Origin: Candidatus Hydrogenedentota bacterium | GTDB taxonomy: Bacteria; Hydrogenedentota; Hydrogenedentia; Hydrogenedentales; JAEUWI01 | NCBI GenBank assembly: GCA_030430835.1 | Contig: JAUIKJ010000240.1 | Span: 1 to 5,105, forward strand | Direction of reading: 5' to 3' | DNA length: 5,105 bases | Shown: in pieces, positions 1-5,105 of the stretch | How the letters are laid out: each line of letters starts with the position of its first letter | How positions within the stretch are numbered: the stretch's first letter is position 1 | The notes under the pieces: generated by a model | Databases searched by the model: none | Told to the model about the DNA's origin: nothing | Seen by the model: the letters and a program-made list of their open reading frames with translations, nothing else | Translations under genes and position numbers: made by a program

Positions 1-196
1 CGTCCAGTACCTCCTGATTGATCGTGCCGTCCATCCACAGCAACCCCGCCGCAACGTGCGAGGCGAGTTGCCCCAGACTCATTGACTTCTCGTGCGGCTT
101 CCAGCCGAACTGGTCTGCGGGCAGGCGCTCCAATAACTTGCGCGTTGACGCGCATTCCATCTCGAGTTCCGCCGCCATCGCATCTGCAATCTGCAT
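1..196 (-). CDS. DinB/YfiT-like family protein, N-terminal part (runs off left edge)
   Basis: Reading from the ATG at 196-194 gives 65 codons with no stop before the window ends, so the C-terminal part is missing. The visible protein begins MQIADAMAAELEMECASTR. Residues 8-25 form an amphipathic helix, followed by the signature F30-G-W-x-P-x-x-K-S-M-S-L-G-x-L-A-x-H47. This matches the start of DinB-superfamily four-helix-bundle proteins, where the His at this place is the first of three metal ligands; the other two would lie outside the window. Members are putative metal-dependent enzymes, often thiol transferases or hydrolases, and this one's substrate cannot be inferred. The start is supported by GGAGA at 208-204, seven bases upstream; Met7 is a less likely alternative. 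It is divergent from the lipoprotein gene. I found no convincing promoter for it. Confidence 0.82.
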   Translation of the reverse strand, partial: MQIADAMAAELEMECASTRKLLERLPADQFGWKPHEKSMSLGQLASHVAAGLLWMDGTINQEVLD

Positions 197-203
197 CGTT
201 CTG

Positions 204-208
204 TCTCC
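204..208 (-). promoter_or_regulatory. Ribosome binding site of the DinB-like gene
   Basis: On the minus strand this reads GGAGA and lies seven bases before the ATG at 196. It decides the start in favour of Met1 over Met7. Confidence 0.7.
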
Positions 209-542
209 GGTTTTTGATCGTGATTTAAACGCCGAATTGGTGCGGGTGGCGCAGGGTCTGCACGGCGCGCATGGTGCCTCAGATTCGCTGGCCATCCCCC
301 TGAATCTTGTGCAGTCGTGCCCGGTCGGCGTCGAGGATGGTGTGGGTCAGACATTTCTCGGCCATACCTCGTCTCCCTTCCATGGCGGTCCAGGTCGGCG
401 CTGGCTTGCTCCGCAAGCGTGGCAAGTATGCCGAAACCCGAGGGCGACTTCAAGGTACCAGTGAAGATATTTTCAGTTGTGTTTGCGCCAACGGAATCCT
501 GGCGGGTTTTCATTCATATTGAAAAAATCTATTAAAACGCTG
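209..542. other. Divergent intergenic spacer without a convincing gene
   Basis: This stretch separates the DinB-like gene from the promoter of the lipoprotein gene. Reading frames cross it on both strands, but they are rich in Arg, Pro and His, have no recognisable domain, and partly run antisense into the DinB-like gene. It contains a short minus-strand frame at 279-365 (listed separately) and a perfect 6-bp hairpin (404-409 with 413-418, loop TCC) lacking a T-tract. From about 505 the sequence turns AT-rich and leads into the promoter. It may hold the remains of a decayed gene, but nothing recognisable is left. Confidence 0.5.
279..365 (-). CDS. Possible 28-residue small ORF or gene remnant (doubtful)
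   Basis: From the ATG at 365-363 the frame reads MAEKCLTHTILDADRARLHK and continues to 28 residues before a TGA at 281-279. A GGGAG sits at 377-373, seven bases upstream, which is good spacing for a ribosome binding site and is the main reason to list it. In the same frame after the TGA, 17 further codons run to a TAA at 227-225, ending shortly before the ribosome binding site of the DinB-like gene. It could be a short leader-type peptide, the remnant of a longer gene with a nonsense change, or chance. I recognise no family, and no membrane segment or signal peptide is visible. Confidence 0.2.
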   Translation of the reverse strand: MAEKCLTHTILDADRARLHKIQGDGQRI

Positions 543-571
543 TTGACTTTAAATAGTATGTAATCTAGGAT
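543..571 (+). promoter_or_regulatory. Sigma70-type promoter of the lipoprotein gene
   Basis: TTGACT at 543-548 matches the -35 consensus at five of six positions. A 17-bp spacer, the optimal length, is followed by TAGGAT at 566-571 as the -10 box (consensus TATAAT, four of six). The surroundings (about 505-580) are clearly more AT-rich than the genes on either side. Transcription would be expected to start near 577-580, giving a leader of about 90 nt before the first ATG of the lipoprotein gene. This is consensus matching by eye, without experimental support. Confidence 0.7.
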
Positions 572-597
572 AGTGGAAATTGTCTGGTCTACGGACA

Positions 598-621
598 GCC
601 GCCGGTCATGGTATCGGCGGC
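598..621 (+). promoter_or_regulatory. Hairpin in the 5' leader of the lipoprotein mRNA
   Basis: Positions 598-606 (GCCGCCGGT) pair with 613-621 (ATCGGCGGC), giving a 9-bp stem with one G-U pair and a six-base loop, CATGGT. It lies within the predicted untranslated leader, about 38 bases before the AGGAGG site, and leaves that site free. It could stabilise the message, be a regulator contact, or have no function. It matches no riboswitch or protein leader that I know. Confidence 0.45.
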
Positions 622-659
622 ATTCGCTCGAAGAATCCGTGTAACTACCGATTGAAACC

Positions 660-665
660 AGGAGG
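660..665 (+). promoter_or_regulatory. Ribosome binding site that sets the lipoprotein start
   Basis: A full AGGAGG lies just before three consecutive in-frame ATG codons at 670, 673 and 676, with spacings of 4, 7 and 10 bases. It argues against the TTG at 580 in the same frame and favours a start at one of these three codons, with the second best spaced. Confidence 0.85.
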
Positions 666-669
666 ACAA

Positions 670-2001
670 ATGATGATGGGGTTTCGAATGCGTCTATTGA
701 GCGGCCTTGCAAGCGTGGCGATCCTCGCAAGCGGTTGCGCCACGACCTCGGTGCGGAAGGCAGTGGAATCGGGCAACCCGCTGCCGCAATGGGAGAAGGA
801 TCTGGTCGCCTACTACACCGCCGTGGAAGGTGGCGATGCGGCTTCGGGTGAGCCGGGCCGCCTCAAGTTTATCGTGGACTATGAGCGCAAGTACGCGCAG
901 CTCAGCGGAATCAACCAGGCTTACTTTTTGACGGGCGACACGGCAACGACCGTGACACCGGGCCCGAAGCACGACACCGCCTTCAGTGACTTGAGCTACA
1001 ACGACTACGCCGCCTACCGGCGCGACAAGCTGGTGGCCGAGTTGCAGGCGCAGCAGGAACTGATTAAGGCCGGGGAGGAAACCCTTCGCCTCGCCACGCT
1101 GGAAGCGCGCCTGGCCCTGAAGGAAGCGGAACGCAAGGTACTGGAGGGCGACGGCAAGAAAAACACCAAGGCGTATAAGGATCTCGAAAAAGAGATCTCA
1201 GGCATCAAGGATGACATCCTTGCGGCCGCGGAGAAATCGAACGAGGCAAAACTCGCTGCGATTCAGGTGGACATCGACCGTATAACCCAACTCGGCGTGA
1301 CGCAGGATACAGAGAAGCATCTGCTCGCGGCAGGCCTCTTGGAACTCGCCAAGCTCGAACGCAACGAGATCCTCGGGGATCTCATGACGATCGCCAAGCG
1401 GGTCCATGACATGAAGGACAACTACCTGCACTATACGCGCGCGAGCGCGAACACCCTCTTTGACTTCACGCAGATCATCGCGAGCGGTATCGGCAGCGTG
1501 GCCGGGTCGGAGAGTACGGCACGGGCCCTGTCCGCATTGGCGACGGGTTCGGCCGCGGCCCAGGAATCCTTCGATGCGCGCTTCTTCTACCAGCACGCCA
1601 CAACCGCAGTGATCTCGGTGATGAAGGCGCAACGCCTCAAGGCGGAGCAGGTCCTGGTGAGCAACATGACCAAGGATGTTATTGAGTACCCCCTGCGCGT
1701 CGCGCTCGCGGAGTACGCGGACTTCCTCTTGGCCGGCGGTCTGACCGATGCCCTTGCGGAACTCGGCACCGACGCGAAGAACAAGGAGCTACGCGAACTG
1801 GAGAAGCTCGAAGAACTGAAGACCATGAGTACGAAACGCCTCGAGGAACTGAAGGAACAGGAAGCGGCGCGCCAGGCGGAAGCGGCGGCGCGCAAGGCCC
1901 GCCAGAAAGCCTATGTCGATCTGGTCGATCAGGCCCTCTTCGGCCGTATCGACGCCATCCTGAATCCGCCCAGTTCGGAGGGAGAAGACGGAGACGACTG
2001 A
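670..2001 (+). CDS. Coiled-coil lipoprotein of unknown family
   Basis: This encodes 443 residues from the first ATG after AGGAGG; the second ATG (673) is equally possible. Residues 1-23 are a lipoprotein signal: Arg6 and Arg8, a hydrophobic stretch 9-20, then Ala-Ser-Gly-Cys23. Cys23 is the only cysteine, as expected if it is lipidated. Ala24 follows it, which by the known sorting rule suggests the outer membrane rather than retention in the inner membrane. Residues about 115-206 are long charged helices rich in Lys, Glu, Leu and Ala, likely coiled coil. Residues 262-300 are Ala/Gly/Ser-rich, and 369-415 form a second Glu/Lys/Arg coiled coil. The C-terminus is acidic (SSEGEDGDD). No enzymatic motif is visible, so a structural or scaffold role in the periplasm is inference. 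It appears monocistronic, with its own promoter, and is convergent with the CHAT-glycosyltransferase pair. Confidence 0.88.
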   Translation: MMMGFRMRLLSGLASVAILASGCATTSVRKAVESGNPLPQWEKDLVAYYTAVEGGDAASGEPGRLKFIVDYERKYAQLSGINQAYFLTGDTATTVTPGPKHDTAFSDLSYNDYAAYRRDKLVAELQAQQELIKAGEETLRLATLEARLALKEAERKVLEGDGKKNTKAYKDLEKEISGIKDDILAAAEKSNEAKLAAIQVDIDRITQLGVTQDTEKHLLAAGLLELAKLERNEILGDLMTIAKRVHDMKDNYLHYTRASANTLFDFTQIIASGIGSVAGSESTARALSALATGSAAAQESFDARFFYQHATTAVISVMKAQRLKAEQVLVSNMTKDVIEYPLRVALAEYADFLLAGGLTDALAELGTDAKNKELRELEKLEELKTMSTKRLEELKEQEAARQAEAAARKARQKAYVDLVDQALFGRIDAILNPPSSEGEDGDD

Positions 2002-2002
2002 T

Positions 2003-2017
2003 CCGGCGTGCCGCCGG
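2003..2017. terminator. Short hairpin just after the lipoprotein stop codon
   Basis: CCGGCG (2003-2008) and CGCCGG (2012-2017) form a perfect 6-bp stem with a TGC loop, starting two bases after the stop codon. Only TT follows, so it is not a canonical intrinsic terminator. It could act together with the larger hairpin downstream. Confidence 0.35.
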
Positions 2018-2032
2018 TTAGTGGGGAACGAC

Positions 2033-2068
2033 GCGGGCGCGTGCATGCGGAGGTATGCGCGCGCCCGC
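2033..2068. terminator. Large hairpin between convergent genes, candidate bidirectional terminator
   Basis: Positions 2033-2046 pair with 2055-2068 in a 14-bp, almost entirely G-C stem around the loop GCGGAGGT; the only imperfect pair is one wobble. It lies in the 73-bp gap between the convergent stop codons at 2001 and 2075, where a bidirectional terminator is expected. Neither side carries a T-tract, so termination may be Rho-assisted, or the stem may mainly protect the 3' ends of both messages. Confidence 0.5.
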
Positions 2069-2074
2069 CGGTAT

Positions 2075-3562
2075 TCAGTCGTCTCCCCCGGGCCGCGGCC
2101 ATGCGGGCCGTCCCCGCTGGTCCCGCCATCCCTCCAGCAGAATCGCTATCCATATCGGCACATGCTCGAACCAGACAACGCGGTAGTGGAAGAAGGTGAC
2201 CTGTCCGCGCGCGTCGAAGTAGAACTTCAGGTAATACAGGGGCAGCATCATGGTCAACAGCATGAGCGCCACCCGCGGATGCAGCGCCAGCATCGGAAGC
2301 ATCCATCCGAAGTACCAGGGAAACTGTGTGGGGCTGACCAGAAAGATGGCCGCTGTGACCGCCAAGGCACTGCCGGCCAGCCAGCGCTCCCCGGGGGCCT
2401 GCCGCCGCAACACCCAGGCCAGCACCGTGGCGACCACGCCAATCACCACCGCCCGACCAATGAGGTGCCGCGTTGCGAAGGTGGGGACCTCGCCAAAGAT
2501 GCCGGCGACCTTCCCCGTGGCCCATGGCACGATCATGTAGAGCGCGTCGTTCATTTCCCAGCGCTGGCCATAGGCCACGAATCCGGAGTCGCGCCCAAAC
2601 GCTAGCGCCACGGCCAGTGGCGCGAGCAGGCTCAGGCACGCGAGGCCAAATACAGCGGCCGCACGCAGCGCGACGCGCGGCCGCCGCCGCAGTGGCCACA
2701 GAAAGAGTGGGGCAAGCATCACGGGCCAGAGCTTGACCGCCGCGGCCACTGCCAGGGCCGCAAGTGCGCGCGCGGGGCGATCCGTAGCATGGAGCCAAAG
2801 TGCCCCCAGCAGGAAAGGCACCAGCAGGATGTCCATGTGTACGCCGTTGTAGGTCTGCAGGATGAACAGGGGATTCCACCAGTAGATGGCGATCCAGGCG
2901 CGGGGGCGGTGCTTGCGCCGCAAGAGCAGCGCAATCAGCATCACGGCCACGCCGTCAAAGGCGAGGTAGATCGCCTTCAACGCCACGAGGCTCCAGGGCC
3001 GGATCCGGTAGGCCAGGGCGAACACAGCCTCCGCCACCGGCGGATATACCGTGCCCAACTGTGGGTGGTTCACACGCTCCAACACCAGACCCGACGCCGC
3101 GCCCAGGCCGATGATCGCGGCGGGCACGGACGATTCGGCATTCTGAACCGCAGCGGGAATGTGGCGGTAGGGATTGTGGCCCTCGGCCAGCACCGCCCCG
3201 TCCCAGAGGTAACGGTGGTAATCGTCCTCCAGCATGGGCAGGGAGGGGAACAGGGCCAATCGCATGCCCAGGCCCACGAGGACGATCCATGCGCCGAGGC
3301 CGCGTGCGATCGCGGGCGTCGCGCGCCGCCACACGGCAAACCACAGCGCGAGGTAGACCGCACCCGCCGCCATGGCCAACCCCACCAAGGGGATGATCGG
3401 GCGCTGGGTCATGTCGCTGCCGTAGACGAAGCGGTCAGAAATCCCCGAGAGCAGCAGGAAGATCCCGAGGAGCAAGATCCCGCCGATCCACCACGCAGCC
3501 CGGGTCAACCTGGGCATGGGCCCGGCGGCAGCACGCGGCCGCGTGCGCACGCCGGGTTGCAT
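2075..3562 (-). CDS. Polytopic GT-C fold glycosyltransferase, GT87/DUF2029-like
   Basis: This is a 495-residue integral membrane protein with about ten or more hydrophobic segments, for example 24-42, 58-78, 90-105, 198-214, 245-258, 302-322, 368-384 and 397-410. After the third segment comes L-E-D-D-Y-H-R-Y-L-W-D-G (111-122), then G-H-N-P-Y-R (128-133). Acidic residues in this first outer loop are the catalytic signature of GT-C enzymes, which use polyprenyl-phosphate sugars on the periplasmic side. Further family-like motifs are YPP (173-175), WWNP (228-231), N-G-V-H-M-D (239-244), KLWP (277-280) and F-P-W-Y (414-417). It probably transfers a hexose, perhaps mannose, to a glycan or lipid; donor and acceptor cannot be told. 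The start at 3562 lies one base after the upstream stop codon, suggesting translational coupling. GGAG lies 12 bases upstream, somewhat far. Met16 (3517) is an alternative start without a clear ribosome binding site. Confidence 0.82.
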   Translation of the reverse strand: MQPGVRTRPRAAAGPMPRLTRAAWWIGGILLLGIFLLLSGISDRFVYGSDMTQRPIIPLVGLAMAAGAVYLALWFAVWRRATPAIARGLGAWIVLVGLGMRLALFPSLPMLEDDYHRYLWDGAVLAEGHNPYRHIPAAVQNAESSVPAAIIGLGAASGLVLERVNHPQLGTVYPPVAEAVFALAYRIRPWSLVALKAIYLAFDGVAVMLIALLLRRKHRPRAWIAIYWWNPLFILQTYNGVHMDILLVPFLLGALWLHATDRPARALAALAVAAAVKLWPVMLAPLFLWPLRRRPRVALRAAAVFGLACLSLLAPLAVALAFGRDSGFVAYGQRWEMNDALYMIVPWATGKVAGIFGEVPTFATRHLIGRAVVIGVVATVLAWVLRRQAPGERWLAGSALAVTAAIFLVSPTQFPWYFGWMLPMLALHPRVALMLLTMMLPLYYLKFYFDARGQVTFFHYRVVWFEHVPIWIAILLEGWRDQRGRPAWPRPGGDD

Positions 3563-3563
3563 A

Positions 3564-5105
3564 CTAGCGATAGTCTCCGTGCAGGACATAGGCCGACCAG
3601 GCAAAGCCACCCCCCTGCGCATCCCGCGCGGCGATCTTCGCGGCCCGCAGGGCCTGTACCTTCGACATGGTCGCCATATTTTCGTAGAAGGCACGATAGA
3701 AGGCACTGCTATCCGCGGCTTCGGTCGACCACAGATTGTAGACCAAGCCTGGTACGCCGGTGTGGACCAGGCCCTCGGCAATCGCGCCAAGGCTTCGGCC
3801 CGGGACCGTCGTATCGCTGGAAGCAATCGCGAGGTCGAGCACCACTACCGACGCCGGCAGGGCCATCGTCAGCATTTCCGCAGCCAGCAACGATCCGTCA
3901 CCCGCATCGTCGGGAGCGAGCTGGATGCTGCTGAGCATGGCGTCGCTCGTGGCGAAATTGGCCGGTGCCGCCAGGTGCAGCACATCGTATCCCGTGTCCC
4001 CCGGAACCAGCGCGGCTTCGGTGGCCTCGGCGCCGCTGAGTACGTCCGCATTCGCGAAGGCCCCCAAGGCCGCGGTCACGCCCTCCTGGAATCCGTCGCG
4101 CGTGACCAGTGCCCGCGCCGACGCGTGGCCCCGGCGATCCTGTGCCAGGGCCTGGGCCAAGTAGGCACCGCTCGGCGTGCGCACAATCGCAACGTCGTCG
4201 ATCAGCGCCCGGCCATTCGCATGGAGCGCATCAAAGGGCACACGGTTCAGCGTCTCGTCGCTCGCGATGGCCACGATCTCGGTCTGCAACTGTTCGCGTA
4301 TCGGCGCGATCAGCATCGCATACAGCGCGCCCAGCGCGGCGCTGGCCGTTTCGCTGTCCTCCGCCTGCATGTCAAGGAAACGATTCACCAGCGCGCGCAC
4401 CGCGGCATCGGTCGCGTCCGGGAGCAGCGTGCCCTGGACCCCTTCCGGGCCGGATACCACAGCGACGCCGCCGAAACGATCAAGAACAAAATGGACCAAG
4501 GTCACTTCCGCGGGAAGCGCCCTGCGCAGCGCGTCGGTCTCCATCGCCTCAATCTGACGCAGGCTGAGGCGGCCCGGCGGCGGCAATTCCACGCCCTGCT
4601 CCAGCTGTGCCAGCCGCGCCTTGTCGGCCTCGATTCGCCGCTCCAGGTGCGCCGACAGGACTTCGTCCCGATCCGCATAGGCGGTCTCCAGATCCGACTC
4701 CAGCTTGGGCAGGCGCCAGCGAATGTTCTCTTCCTCGCTCGCATAGTCGGTACGCGCACTGTCGTCGACAATTCTGCTGCCCAATAAATCGAGCCGGGTC
4801 CGGCTCTTGTAGGCTTCCAAATCGGCCAGGGCCAACGCCACCTCGCCCTGATGCACATAGCTGCGCGCGCGGCCCGCGTATACATAGCGCAGGGTTTTGC
4901 CCGCACCGCTGCGGTTGTAGGCATCCGCGTCGAGGAAGCGGCGGTACTCCGCGAGTTCGGCCAGGGCGCGGTTCGATTCGGCCACGGCGCGATCAAAATG
5001 GCCCTGCTGGTTGTAGGCCTGCATCAGGGTTGTGAAGAGGTGTGCACCACGCTCGCTCTCGGTGAGGAACTTGGATTCCGTGTAGTAGGGCAACACCATG
5101 TCCAA
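3564..5105 (-). CDS. TPR-CHAT domain protein with lost catalytic dyad (N-terminus cut by window edge)
   Basis: There are 513 visible residues (residue 1 is the codon at 5105). The frame is open to the edge and its first codon is TTG, so the true start lies outside. Residues about 19-53 and 72-101 look like TPR repeats; about 120-195 are charged helices. The CHAT domain (separase/caspase-like fold) covers about 200-513. Its landmarks are L-N-R-V-P-F-D-A-L-H (286-295), R-T-P-S (309-312), LHLA (376-379), the strand VVVL (420-423), G-x-P-G-L-V-Y-N-L-W (450-459), F-Y-x-x-F-Y (469-474), and the closing W-S-A-Y-V-L-H-G-D-Y-R. In active members the second His of H-x-A-x-H and the Cys of L-S-A-C form the dyad. 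Here these are Pro381 and Ala426, and the visible protein has no cysteine. With an intact frame, this suggests a binding or scaffold pseudoprotease. The glycosyltransferase follows after one base. Confidence 0.85.
   Translation of the reverse strand: MDMVLPYYTESKFLTESERGAHLFTTLMQAYNQQGHFDRAVAESNRALAELAEYRRFLDADAYNRSGAGKTLRYVYAGRARSYVHQGEVALALADLEAYKSRTRLDLLGSRIVDDSARTDYASEEENIRWRLPKLESDLETAYADRDEVLSAHLERRIEADKARLAQLEQGVELPPPGRLSLRQIEAMETDALRRALPAEVTLVHFVLDRFGGVAVVSGPEGVQGTLLPDATDAAVRALVNRFLDMQAEDSETASAALGALYAMLIAPIREQLQTEIVAIASDETLNRVPFDALHANGRALIDDVAIVRTPSGAYLAQALAQDRRGHASARALVTRDGFQEGVTAALGAFANADVLSGAEATEAALVPGDTGYDVLHLAAPANFATSDAMLSSIQLAPDDAGDGSLLAAEMLTMALPASVVVLDLAIASSDTTVPGRSLGAIAEGLVHTGVPGLVYNLWSTEAADSSAFYRAFYENMATMSKVQALRAAKIAARDAQGGGFAWSAYVLHGDYR

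Noticed and set aside
404..418. Perfect 6-bp inverted repeat with a TCC loop as terminator
   Set aside because: There is no T-tract on either side and no gene end beside it. A short G-C palindrome like this is expected by chance in GC-rich DNA.
18..513. Open frames on both strands, 144-148 codons long, over the left spacer
   Set aside because: They overlap the DinB-like gene in wrong frames. They have low-complexity Arg/Pro/Ser/His composition and no start supported by a ribosome binding site.
500..570. A minus-strand promoter for the DinB-like gene in the AT-rich patch
   Set aside because: Several weak -10-like hexamers occur, but none has a reasonable -35 box at 16-18 bp.
580..669. Upstream extension of the lipoprotein frame by 30 codons, beginning at TTG 580
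   Set aside because: The start would be TTG, almost on the predicted transcript start and without a ribosome binding site. AGGAGG at 660-665 and the lipoprotein signal after 670 fix the start downstream.
1929..2879. Minus-strand open frame of 316 codons
   Set aside because: It overlaps the membrane glycosyltransferase in another frame, and extends through the convergent gap into the lipoprotein gene. The composition is Gly/Arg/Ala/Pro-rich with no membrane pattern.
3563..3826. Upstream extension of the glycosyltransferase frame by 88 codons
   Set aside because: It lies entirely within the CHAT coding sequence in another frame, is rich in Arg, Pro and Ser, and adds nothing resembling the family. 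The ATG at 3562 just after the CHAT stop fits better.
2789..3934. Long plus-strand open frame of 381 codons
   Set aside because: It is antisense to the glycosyltransferase and the CHAT end. Its product is rich in Gln, His, Arg, Gly and Pro with no hydrophobic core or domain, as expected of a GC-rich shadow frame.
3516..4787. Long plus-strand open frame of 423 codons
   Set aside because: It is antisense to the CHAT gene, whose product has clear family motifs. This product is Arg/Gln/His-rich without any recognisable domain.

Overview
The window looks like a GC-rich bacterial chromosome segment, most likely from a Gram-negative (proteobacterial-type) organism. The grounds are a lipoprotein signal with Ala after the lipobox Cys, a sigma70-like promoter, strong Shine-Dalgarno sites and high G+C at third codon positions. 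The lineage is inference; no rRNA or marker gene is present.

Layout, left to right. (1) Positions 1-196, minus strand: the first 65 codons of a DinB/YfiT-like protein that runs off the left edge. (2) Positions 209-542: a mostly non-coding divergent spacer. It holds one doubtful 28-codon minus-strand reading frame with a good ribosome binding site, and becomes AT-rich at its right end. (3) Positions 543-2001, plus strand: a clear promoter (TTGACT, 17 bp, TAGGAT), a leader of about 90 nt with a strong hairpin, an AGGAGG site, and a 443-residue coiled-coil lipoprotein of no family I recognise. (4) Positions 2003-2068: two hairpins between convergent genes. (5) Positions 2075-5105, minus strand: two genes separated by one base and so probably one operon. 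The upstream gene, cut by the right edge, encodes a TPR plus CHAT-domain protein. The downstream gene encodes a multi-pass membrane glycosyltransferase of the GT-C fold, GT87/DUF2029-like.

The most notable observation is that the CHAT domain keeps the family scaffold but lacks both catalytic positions. The catalytic His is replaced by Pro and the Cys by Ala, and there is no cysteine anywhere in the 513 visible residues. It therefore looks like an intact pseudoprotease rather than a working caspase-like peptidase. How it relates to the co-transcribed glycosyltransferase and the convergent lipoprotein is open. A shared envelope role is possible, but only gene position supports it. No CRISPR array, tRNA, rRNA, insertion sequence or prophage feature was seen.
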